Positions 43,401-53,604 of a DNA stretch of 64,000 bases are shown piece by piece. The translations under genes were made by a program, and so were the position numbers. The notes beneath the pieces are model-generated. The model ran no database searches, was not told the DNA's origin, and was given only the letters and a program-made list of their open reading frames with translations. Positions within the stretch are counted from its first letter, which is position 1. Every line of letters begins with the position of its first letter. Origin of the DNA: Symsagittifera roscoffensis (Eukaryota > Xenacoelomorpha > Acoela > Convolutidae); NCBI RefSeq assembly GCF_963678635.1, contig NC_087062.1, positions 33,827,651 through 33,891,650 of the forward strand. Reading direction: 5' to 3'.

Positions 43401-45560
43401 CTAATGTTCTTTCAGCGGCACTATGTTTTTATTCATTGTCTCTTGTGCTAATAGGGGTGTCAAAAGTGAAATTGTTTCTATTTTCTCCTTTTTGCATTTG
43501 CGGTAGATCCAGATAAATAGTGCGTGGAGTAACATTGATCCGATGAAGAAAACTACACTCATGATTATGAGTTCATCAACGTTAGCCGATCATCGAAGAC
43601 TTGTTTCAAGGAGGGTCTGAGTCGTTTCATATTTTTGGCTAGTGGTTGGGCTATGTTCTTCAACTGGTTAACATTTTGTATCGAAGGTGAGTCGAGTTGT
43701 TCTCGTGCTTCATTGAATAGTTGTATCCCAGCATCTGTTTTGGTGTCGAAGTATTGCATTTCTTCTATTTCGGGTGACTCAATTAACAAGTTTGAAATCA
43801 AGTCAGGTAGCTTGACTTTGATTTTGATTGCTGGGAGCTTCTCACATGTAGACAAGTCTGATCTGATTTTAATGTAGTCCGACGAGTTATTTCCCACATT
43901 TCAAGGTTATTATGCAGATATTGCATCCAGAGAATTTCACAATGCCACTGGAGGTTGTAGATTCAAAATCTGATTCAAACAGGGTATATGCCGCTGAAGC
44001 CGTTGTTATGAGACATACTCCGGAGCCAATGTTTTCTGCCTTTTCAGTAGTTGCAGTTGTTCCGCTGCACATACTTTCAGAGCGTCCTGATTTCCCTTAA
44101 AGAAAAGCGTAGCGAGGCATGACCCGTGGCCAGTTTCTGTCGCTATAATTTCATGGAAAATTTGGTATCGTGATGAACCAAGGCAGTGTTTCATGTCATT
44201 TTCTGTCAACACAGCGGTTTCCATATTGTCCTTCGAAATGGCCAAGTATGGAGCTTCAGTTCTCCATTTTATTGCTCGACTCTTTTCATGTTGAGGTTTT
44301 GGGACAGGTATTGCAAGAAACACAGTAAATGAAGTTTGCCTTGTGGTTAGCAGAATGGCAATCTTCATTAGCAAGCCTTCTTTGATAGTGACGACGTCCG
44401 TTAGAAGTTGTGCTTCATAATATGATAGTATTTCATCCATTGGAATCGCAAGAGGAAGTCGATCACGGGCGTGCCTTTGTTTAGCAGATACTGCTTCTAA
44501 AATTGCTGTCAGAGATTGTCTGGGTACCAGTGACATGGGTAAAAACCTATTGAGCAGAGAAGGAATGGAGTTAATCATGTTAACCCTGTATGCGTTAAGT
44601 GCAGTTCTGTACGATTACACATTTGCAAAAGTTATTGCAAGCAGCGAGGAGACTGTATCATAATTGAAGTTGATTTGTTGTCTTGTGTACAGTGACTGAA
44701 CGCAATCGCGAAGGAGATGAATGTTGTGCTTGCAGACGGTAAAGTGTTCCTGTATAACTTTCCAGTTGCTGATTTTGAAATTCTAACATTTCTTTCTGTA
44801 CTTGTTTAATTGAAGATAATTCATTTATCAAAATGAAATATTTTTTGTCCAGACCTTCAGCCAGAGTATAGACGCTTCTGAAAGTCGTGCTGAGAAATCA
44901 ACAAGTCGTGCTATGCTCTCGGCATTTTCTTTCGATTTGTCATGGCATGATCCAAAAATTCTTTTCAGACCGAATTCTGCAGTTTGTCCTTAGATGACTC
45001 CGCCTCTGAAAAGTCCTAATGAGGCTAATGCTGCTGCAGCGAATGGTGCTGCTCTTTTTCCCCGAGTACTACAAGATTTTTAGAAGAAAGGATTTTTAGA
45101 AAAAAGGAAGCTGTATAATCGCGTAATGATATCAATTCTAATTCTTTTTTTTTGCGAGCGAAAGTTCGTTTTGTACTTGAAGAAGCCAATCGACCTCAAA
45201 AGTATAATCTTTTTTCCGTAAAATTCGATGAGAAATCAAGGTTGCAAAATAGGCTGGGTTGCTTCCACATTTCCACTAGGTTGTTTGGAAATAGTTCTAA
45301 CTCACTGTTGACATCAAGCTCGAACTTTGGGAAGGGGACAAGAAATTCAATCGGAATGAATTTTTCTGCTGGTAGAACTTTCGATTCGTAATTGAAGATG
45401 ATTCCATTTTCCAAAACTGTCTCAGATTGTTTATGTGGTTTGATGCCAGAGTTCCATTGAGCTGTGGTTGTGTTAGTCGCAAAGAGTGCTAAAAAATTTT
45501 CATTTAGTGTCCTTAACTGTACCTTACTTTTTCAGAAAATATTGGAATCATGAAATTATC
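43401..45560 (-). pseudogene. Viral class-I-type envelope/fusion glycoprotein relic
   Basis: Broken coding pieces in one direction and in the order of a class I fusion glycoprotein. An N-terminal region has EFLVPFPKFEL (about 45400-45200). A furin-like RGKR followed by an Ala/Leu/Phe/Gly-rich fusion-peptide-like stretch lies at about 45062-44995. A short Cys-containing motif IFGSC follows (about 44950). Next come a heptad-type helical region (about 44930-44580) and a long extracellular ORF (44578-44006) with paired cysteines. A membrane-proximal ORF (43897-43565), a transmembrane helix near 43560-43500 and a short basic cytoplasmic tail ending at 43401 complete the order. Several in-frame stops and frame changes mean it cannot be translated as one protein. 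An acceptor-like ATTTTTTAG precedes the N-terminal part (about 45490), so the original gene may have been spliced. It is not a Ty3/gypsy-type arrangement, since no gag-pol is next to it. The source virus or element is unknown. Confidence 0.6.
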
Positions 45561-46116
45561 TGTTGTTGCTCTTTGTTGCGTGCGTGTTTGCTTGTGAGGA
45601 AGTTATGCGGAGAGGCGGGACGATGTAATGTTGTCAATGGAAGTGTGTGAGGGAGGAGGGACAGTGCGTAGCGGACTTGATGGGCGGGTGCGAGAGTTGG
45701 AAGAGAGATATTAATGAACGGAGTGAAATGGGAGATGCTAGTTAAACATGTGCTTTGTTTTGTTGCCGTTTTGTGTTCTCTTCTTGTTATGGAAGTTAGT
45801 TTTTAGACGTGCGTTTAACTAGATTAGATTTGTAATTGTTAGTTGTAGATATACCTTTTAGTTTGTAATTATTGATTTTAAGCTTCTTTTGTTAGGTATA
45901 CTGCACGTTGTGTCAATTTATTTTGACGGAATCAGTTTTTTCAATTAAGCCTCTTTTTTTCATGTTTGACGAGAACAGAACATGGAAAATGCATTGTGCA
46001 CATCAGTGTTAATGGTTCATATTTGATGTTCGTGCATGTTTTTTTTGCATGGTTAAATATCATCTATTAGTGTTTATGTCTTGCTGCATGATATTATTGC
46101 AAGTATTTAATTTCAG

Positions 46117-46398
46117 ATTATTGCGTGTGCAATGGTATCGTGCAATTGGTCTTTTTCAAACTCATTCCCTATGCTAACTGAAGAAAACATTCGTGGAAAA
46201 GGATGGAAACAAATCAAAACAATAATCGGGAAACGTTTCAAGACCTGGAAACCGAAAACTGAGAAAGGCAAACAAAATGGATTGGTAGATTGGGTCGACG
46301 AGGAAATTGACTGGTTCAAAAAACCGATAAAAATATTCGACCAGGAAGTTTTTAACATGAAAACTCCTATTATCAATTCACTGAAAAAAGTTGCTTAA
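46117..46398 (+). CDS. Small spliced-exon ORF, possible structural protein of a virus-like element
   Basis: After a good acceptor TAATTTCAG (46108-46116) an open frame with an ATG at 46132 encodes 88 residues: IRGKGWKQIKTIIGKRF, NGLVDWVDEEIDWFKK, VFNMKTPIINSLKKVA, stop. It is small and amphipathic with Gly and Trp, which recalls, only loosely, minor capsid proteins of adenovirus/Polinton type. It is convergent with a degenerate minus-strand ORF in the right direct repeat (46391-46575), and divergent from the envelope relic. Function is not established. Confidence 0.35.
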   Translation: MIACAMVSCNWSFSNSFPMLTEENIRGKGWKQIKTIIGKRFKTWKPKTEKGKQNGLVDWVDEEIDWFKKPIKIFDQEVFNMKTPIINSLKKVA

Positions 46399-46575
46399 TG
46401 TCAAATAAGGAGCTTACAGTTTGAGTTTCTCAAATGTTTTCCCCGAAACGTATTTGCTCGTCCTCTATTTCTCTTTCTTCGTCGTCTCTTAGTAAATTCG
46501 AGTCGAACAAACACTTAGGCGTTGACATCGTCAACAATGATTCATAAGCATAAATGGAATTTACGGATGTGACAT
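46391..46575 (-). repeat. Right direct repeat flanking the envelope relic
   Basis: Matches 42960-43150 with scattered substitutions and small indels (for example TTTCTTTC versus TTTCTCTTTC). Offset between copies is about 3.43 kb. The stop codon of the 46117-46398 ORF abuts the repeat. Confidence 0.7.
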
Positions 46576-46814
46576 AGGGCCCACCTTAAGCTGGATGTAC
46601 AGGTTTGATAATTTTTGTACACTGATGCGGGACGAAATGCGTATTTTCAAAACTTAGACTTTGTCCAAAACCTGAAATGTTTCTCTAATAAACAAAATGA
46701 GAAGAGTGCAAATTTTGGCATTTTCCCAAAGACAACCTTTCGCTTATAACAAAATTAAAAAGTAACCACTTTTGGAAGAACAATTCGCGCAACCGCGTCT
46801 TTCGATTAAAATTT

Positions 46815-47640
46815 TTATCTCAGAAGATTTGATAAGGAATTTTCAAGAAAATTCAAAAAATTTCTAAAAAGCAATCGAAGTTCAACAACTTGTTGACTTT
46901 CCGAACTCCGTAACTTTTTTTGCTTAAAGCAGGTCAGGGCCGATAGAGTAGAGAAAATTCCTAAAATTGAGTATCTTAATTGAACACCTAACCTGAGAAC
47001 TGGCATGATAATTTTCGAGCAGAGTAAAAAACCGGTCAAAATTTCAAAGCTTTCACTTCTTTGAAGGCCAATTATTTAGAAAAAAAAACGGTGCTTAGCA
47101 AATTACACGGAAAGCTTCCAACAACCTGTTGTATCGATTACCCCAATAGTATCAGATTTGGCAGGGAGAAAAAAGTCAAAGAAACGGTCAACAAATCAGA
47201 AACTTGACAATTCTGAGAATCGTAGCTTTTTGTTTTTTAAAAATGAGCGTAGCCAATTATGCAGAAAAAATTCAACCACACTAAAATTTCGATTGAACCC
47301 AAAAACACAGGTTTGGCAGGATAGTTCTCGAGAAAAATTACAAAAAAATTCAAAAAATCAATGTTTTAAAATTTCGAAGGGCCATAACTTTTTGTGTCAA
47401 AAAATTTCGAGGTAGTCGCGTATGCCAATGAGCTTCTCAGCACCCGTTTTTTGGACAAATCCCAGATATGGGACGTATTTCTCGGTAAAATTCATGAAAA
47501 GAAGCGTGTAACGCACCTCCGGTGCTTCGAATTTTTGAGAACTCGTAAGAACAGCATATATTGGAAATCAGATCTTTTTGCGAAGCATTTTCTCTACAAA
47601 ATTTTTTAATTCAAGTTTTGAAGAAAAAAAAAACAACATA
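46815..47640 (+). repeat. Diverged tandem repeat, type 1
   Basis: Recurring text with period near 150-160 bp: a GGGCCATAACTTTTTG-like segment, a G.AGCTT.TCA.CACCCG segment, an ATTGAACCCAAAA.CACAG.TTTGGCAGG segment and a poly-A-rich AAATTCAAAAAATC segment. It reappears after 48950 to about 49200. Short ORFs here are chance readings. Confidence 0.55.
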
Positions 47641-47689
47641 CCAAGTTTTTCCTAAATTTAAATTCATAGAAAAATTTTAATATGACATG

Positions 47690-48950
47690 AACGTCACGTC
47701 TCTGACACTAAAGCAATTGAGCAACCACATTTGGACGCAAGATTTGTAACTCCTGAGAGGATTCTCACAGTACCTAACTACAGCATTGAGAATTTCAAAC
47801 TTAGAGAAACTTATTTGAAAAAACCATAAAAAACGTCATACCTGAAAAATTATAAAGATTTGAGCAGTCATATTTGAAGGCAAGGTTATTTGGGGGCTGT
47901 GAGAGTGTTCTGACAGCCCCCAAATACAGGTTTAGGAATTTCAAGTTTCGAAACAAAATTTTAAATTTCAATTTTCTGAAAAATTTTTGAACAAATCACA
48001 AAAAACGTCATTTTTGGCAAACTACAAGTATTTGAGCAGTCGCATTTGGACGAAGATTTGCAACTCCTGAGAGTACTCTCAAATTACCCAACTACAGCGT
48101 TGGGTTTTTCAAATTTAGAGAAATTTTAAAAAATTTCGAAAAACCATAAACGTCACATCTCGGAACTAAGAGCATTTGAGCAGTCGCATTTGGACGCGAG
48201 ATTTGCAACTCCTGAGAGTACCTCGTCAGCGCCAACAAATAGGGTTGCTAAATTCAATTTGATAGCAACCCAGTTTTTTTAGTAGCAACCAAGATGTTCA
48301 TTTTAGCAACCCAGTTTTTAAGCAACCAAGTTTTTCATGTTAGCAACCCAGTTTTCTAGCAACCAAATTTCTCATTTAAAATTTTTTTGAAACATTTTTG
48401 AAAACGTCCTAGCAACGTCATATCTGAAAAACTAAAAGCACTTGAGCATTTATAAATGGAGACAAAATTTTGAAACCGTGGGAGTACCCCGACAGAGCCT
48501 CACTATAGAGATGAAAAATTAAAACTTTGTGAAATTTTTATATCTAAATTCTGTGAACAAGTTTCTATAAAAAACATAACAAACTTAATATCTCGGAAAC
48601 TAAGAGCATTTGAGCAGTCTAGTTTGGACGCAAGATTTGCAACTTGAAACAAGGTTGGGATTTTCAAACTTTCTGAATAATTTTAAATTCAAATTACATT
48701 TCTGAAAAAATATTTTAAAAACGCCATATCTCGAAAACTAAAAGAAATTGAGCAGTTCTATTTTTGAAACGTCTGTGAGTACCCTGCCAGCGCCCAACTA
48801 CAGGGTTGAGAATTTCAAATTTTTTGAATTGTTTCAAATATAAGTTTTCTGAAAATTAAAAAAATCATAAAAAACGTCATATCTCAAAAACTAAGAGGAT
48901 TGGAGCAGTCATAATTGAAGGCCTGTTTCGCGAACCCAGCAGGAACCCTC
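47690..48950 (+). repeat. Diverged tandem repeat, type 2, about eight units
   Basis: Each unit contains ACGTCATATCTCGAAAACTA, a GCATTTGAGCAGTC-like block, TTGGACGCAAGATTTGCAAC, TCCTGAGAGTACC and CAACTACAGGGTTGAG. Unit length is near 130-170 bp. Two isolated relatives lie at 39410-39710. One unit is replaced by a shorter TAGCAACCCAGTTTT repeat (48245-48370). Confidence 0.65.
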
Positions 48951-49623
48951 TTCATTGAACCCACAATCTCATGCGTGGAAGGTTATCTTTTGAGAAAAGT
49001 TCAAAAAAAATTAAAAAAACGGTAACAAAAATCAAAAATTTGACTTTTCTGAGGGCCATAATTTTATGAGTACAAAAGTTTAGGCTTAGCTGCTTATGGA
49101 GGTGAGCTTTTCACATCCGTTCTATTCATTGAAACCAAAATCTCAGATCTGGTAGGCTAGTTTTTGAAAAACGGAAAAAAAAATCAAAAACATCGGTCAA
49201 TTATTCCACCCACAGACTTATTCGAAGGCTGTAGACAAAGGGGTGAAGAAAAAAGAGAAGGGACAGTATGCAGGCACACACAAATCTAAGCGGTCTTTTA
49301 TGGATAGCCCTTTATTGAAAGTCGGTTAAGGGTTTTTGATTTAAAAAAAACTATTCTTTTTGCTAAAAGTGAGTAAACTTTCCAAAGCGTGCCAGAAAAT
49401 ACCAATCCCACACACTTTCATTATACTTGTTTTCATCAAACAGGAATTCTAGGTAAACCTGCCACGCAAGACATTTTAAATTCAAATTACTAACTGAACA
49501 AAACTTACGAAAGCGGAAATAAGGCCGACAATCTTTGAGAAGACACCAGTTGAGCCGAAAAAAAAACTGATTTTGTAAAAGTAAAACTTTATCAAGTTCC
49601 CCTAAATCACAGTTTTTTTAGTA

Positions 49624-49768
49624 GCAGTATTTAGACAACCGCGTATTCAGACACTGTAGTAACCAATCAGAATCGAGACGAGGAAGATATGAAATTCATT
49701 TCTTTCCTTGTCTCGATTCTGATTGGTTAATACAGTGTCTAAATACGCGGTTGCCTAAATACAGAACG
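49624..49768. mobile_element. Foldback MITE with about 60 bp inverted arms
   Basis: The left arm contains GTATTTAGACAACCGCGTAT and AACCAATCAGAATCGAGACG; the right arm is its close reverse complement (GTCTCGATTCTGATTGGTTA, ATACGCGGTTGCCTAAATAC). The loop is about 20 bp. There is no room for coding sequence. Confidence 0.85.
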
Positions 49769-49958
49769 CACTCCAGTTTTTGTTGCGAAATTAAATTTTG
49801 CGTGTAAAACCAGAAATTCTCTGCATGAATATATGGGCGCAAAAAGCAACAGCCAAAATTATTCTATACTAAGCTGCAATCAGTATAAGTAATAAATGCG
49901 CAATTAGGAGCTCTGGAAAACCCAAAATAATGCATGCAAATATAAATGAAAAAAAAAG

Positions 49959-50033
49959 GAATACCACGGGTTTCGAACTCGGATTTCCAGAAAAATGTCG
50001 CTTGTATTACCCATTCAGCCATGGAGCCTTGCC
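49959..50033 (-). repeat. tRNA-like module with good A and B boxes
   Basis: On the minus strand TGGCTGAATGGGTAATAC is a near-perfect A box and GAGTTCGAAACCCG a near-perfect B box, about 45 bp apart. A run of T follows at 49958-49950. The acceptor arms do not pair, so a SINE head or tRNA relic is more likely than a tRNA gene. Confidence 0.45.
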
Positions 50034-50399
50034 TAAACCTAGTTCCACGCATGCTTAACTCTTAGCTAACATGCAGTTTCGATATTGCTCGATCATATGC
50101 TGTTTAATTAACGCAGATACTCCGCAGAAAACTTAGCATTTAAATAGCGACTTAGGTTGGAAAAAGTGTAGACCGTTTAACACTACTGTAGAATTGGTGA
50201 TTCTACTGTATTACTGGCTATAGTAACCTGAGCGTAAGATTGAATTGTCATAAAGTCAAGTAGTACAGCAAACAAAGGTTTGAGCTCTAAATAGTTAAAT
50301 CTTCGAAGATATAGTCCCTCATATGGCTGAAAATGCAGGTGAAGAAAGATCGGCCGCCCCCCTTCAAAAGGAACTACAGTGGTTGACTTTATGAAACTC

Positions 50400-52500
50400 A
50401 TAGGACGGATACTAGGGATGATTTGACCAGGGCATGCAAAAATCCAGACCCCTCTGACCTCCCGGCCCCAAGTGATAACGGTTCCCGGAAGTGCAAATAG
50501 CCCTATAAGAACTCTTTAACTAGCGGTTGGAATGGAACAAAAATATAGTATGTTCTAGACCTAGTTGAGGGAAGCTTAAGTTTAGAACCCCAGACCCCTA
50601 AGACCTCCACTTCCTGTTTTATGCCCAAAGTAAACAAACCCCACCCCGACTTCCGGGAGTCGTTTCTCGGACCCCACGGAACGCGGGGAGCTGAAACTTA
50701 GGGATGATAGGTAGTGGCAAAATACATCTTGTGTTATGACTTGAGCCAAATCCAGCGGCGGCTGAAGTTATTAGCACTTTGGAAAACCACCCCTTAAACC
50801 GGAAATAGGCAATTTACGCAAAATATTGAGCGAGGGCATACCGATTTTGTGGCGGCATCAGATACTACAACTCATTCCCGAAAAAAGACCCCTGGTGATT
50901 GAAACCCCTCCGGCGACTCCTTCCGGTGTTAATAGCCTTTTCCCGGGAAAAGTGATAAAGGACCCTTGAAATGGGATAACTTTGGAAGTATTAACGGGAT
51001 ATGGATGAAACTTGGTAGGTAGGACCCCTATGGGATTCTAAACTTGAATGTGGAAGATGTGTATAGAAAACCTCGGGATTAACACCGGAAAGTGGCGTAT
51101 TCATTCGACCCCAACCCTTGGGAATGAGAATTGGTCACCTTACTAATATTTGGGAGGGAACTTACCTATTGGGAAATAAATGAGAAGCTGAATGAGATAT
51201 AACTTATACATTGTATCATTGAAGTAGTGGAACTAATTAAAGTGGACATGGTAAACATTGGGTTCAGTTTAGCTTGGCGAATGATCTATTAATAGCCTTT
51301 CAACTAGACTAAAGAAAAGTAGTCCCAGAAGAAATTGATAGTAATAGGACCGCGGCATGAGAGTTAAGTTTCCTAAATAGTATGAATGGACGGTGATTTT
51401 ACTTGTCTTCCCGGAGGTGACTTTTAGGTTTAATTTGACCCCTAATAGACGAACAACCTTACCCTGATAGCTAGAAGGTCGGGATTGGAATAGAGTACAG
51501 ATCGAAATTTTAGATGCTTGGAATGAATTAGCTACCCATGAAAGGGTCTCCCCTACCCTTAGGAGGTCGGAACGCTAACGGGATAACTAAACTAAAGACC
51601 TTGGGAGGGTCACTGAGTAAATATAGCATGGTTTAGAGGTTAGTTGAACTCGAGGGCTGAAGTCACTGAGGGCAGGAATTAGTTGATTAGAATCGTATGA
51701 CATTTGTTTGCTTGGTCAAATTGTGACAGCTACCGCATAGCGGGTATCTAATAAGCGTGAAAAGATTGATAAAAGAAACCGAAGTTGGCACGTGGCAGAA
51801 TTGACAGGGGGAGGGATATAGTCTAAAACATGTGCGGACGGGTGATTTAAAGGGATGTCAGGACTGATAGGGAATGGCGTGACTTAACTTAAACTAAGTG
51901 TAAAGAAAGATAAGGAATTGGAGGGTACCGGAGAGCCATTAAGAGTCAGAACAGTGGTTAGCTACTATTAAGAGTAGTTTGTTCTCAGTCAGAGAAGAGA
52001 GCAGTTGATACTGAGAGCGAGTATAGTTGGTTCTCAGTTAGACAGAGAGAAGAATTATTGCTAGCGAATCGAGTAGTTGGTTCACGAAGTTGGAGAACAA
52101 CTGTATCACAAATAGTAGATAGTTGCTTCTCGTCAGAGATTCTCTAGAGAGAGAATAGTTCAGTATTAGTGGAGTTAGCTGAAAGATGTTAGCTTTCCTT
52201 TTGTGGAGTTAGCTTTCCTTTTGATTTGATTATTAGATTATAACCTGGCCACTCAGAGCCCTCTGTAATCAGACGTATAATCATCTGAATTAAATTACAA
52301 TTAGAAACTCTTGCGATTGTATCGAGTAGACAAGACAGCCGGAAGAGCAATACACAGAGGGGGAAAGCAACATAATACAATACAGAATAGTTGCCACCAA
52401 AATAACCCTTTCGGGATTGTTAGATAGTAGTGAATCTCGGTCGCCCCGCTGATTTCACTGCCCAAGGGACGACTTTGCGGTGTCGTTAGGAAAGAGGGAA
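50400..52500. other. Gene-free stretch of distinct composition
   Basis: This segment is visibly less AT-rich than its surroundings. It has recurring short phrases (CCGGAAGTG, CTTCCGGGAGT, CCTTCCGGTG, GGGATGAT, TAATAGCC) and no usable ORF. 51940-52170 repeats AGTTGGTTCTCAGT and AGAGAGAAGA motifs. 52184-52222 has a 19-20 bp direct duplication (GTTAGCTTTCCTTTTG). It may be decayed long-terminal-repeat or satellite DNA. No primer-binding site or terminal repeat pair was found. Confidence 0.35.
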
Positions 52501-52877
52501 CGAACCTAGAGAATAAATCCTCTAATTCTACAACTACGCTCCCCCCTTTCTTGAAAGCACCTCACCTTTTGAGACAGTTTGAAGCAGGAGTCTATGGGGT
52601 CAGGAGAGATTGTTAAGTAGATCCGGAATGAAGAGTATATAATTGCTTCTGATTTATTGGAATGTTTCAACGATTGAATAATTCTGTCATAACAAACTCC
52701 TTGTCTGTGATTCACGCCGCGTTTCATCATCAGACCAAGTGAATATGTTAAAATCAAATGATTATAATAGTGTTTTGAGCCTTTCAAAGATTAATATGAA
52801 AAAAGTTTGCATGGCTTTCGTTTTTTTAATTTCGTAACAACAAACAGGTGGTCGGATGTTTATGTGCTACTTGCAAC

Positions 52878-53026
52878 TCAACTGGCGGATCTACTTAACA
52901 ATCTTCCCCCCCCCCCTTTCAAGAATGGGGGGAGATTCTTTAGTAGATACAATAGGGGAGATTAGGGGGGGGAGAGATAGGGGGAGATTAGGGGGGGGGG
53001 GAATTGTTAAGTAGATCCTTCATTCC
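52878..53026. mobile_element. MITE-like hairpin, GGATCTACTTAACAAT ends with C/G tracts
   Basis: GGATCTACTTAACAATC at 52879 faces AATTGTTAAGTAGATCC at 53009-53026. Between them are a C run near 52907 and several G runs (AGATTAGGGGGGGG). Relatives occur at 7010-7185, 58441-58750 and 63556-63955. Confidence 0.65.
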
Positions 53027-53604
53027 TATCACAACTACTGCAAACTATCTATCTTGGGGATTGGCACAGATTTCGTCCCATATCCAACATCCTATCACGG
53101 TATGTCCAAATTAGTGGAAATAAATCTGTGTACGCTTTGAAATGGGACGAAATCTGTTGAAATTAAAATAGGACGAGATCTGTCATGGGACGAAATCTGT
53201 CACAACCATCTTTGGTGTATCAACCTTTGTTTTGTTTGCCATTAACATTTCGGAGACGTTCGTTTGTTAGATACACTGCAATGGCGACAGCCAAGAGCAA
53301 GAGCATCACTCAACTCCTTTGATTGCTTTATCACAATTTGGTACAAAAATAAATTAAAACAATGCCCGCACGTATTTTAAATAACAAAGATAAATATTAG
53401 AAAAATGAAAATAATGATAAAAAAAGCAGCTTCGAGCATCATAAATGCATCATTGATATCCTATTGCTATATAAAGAGTTTTTGACAGAAAACAAGAAAG
53501 GTTGAAAGTTTATAAGAGAAATTGAATCATGATTTAGTTTTTGGTAACTTTTAGAAGAAATGCAGCCGAGGTTCTCTTGGTACAGGAAAACTCAAATCTC
53601 CGTT

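Noticed and set aside
49959-50033. Functional tRNA gene
   Set aside because: A and B boxes are good but the acceptor stem does not pair.
51940-52520. LTR of a retrotransposon
   Set aside because: No matching second repeat, no TG...CA ends with target duplication and no primer-binding site could be found.
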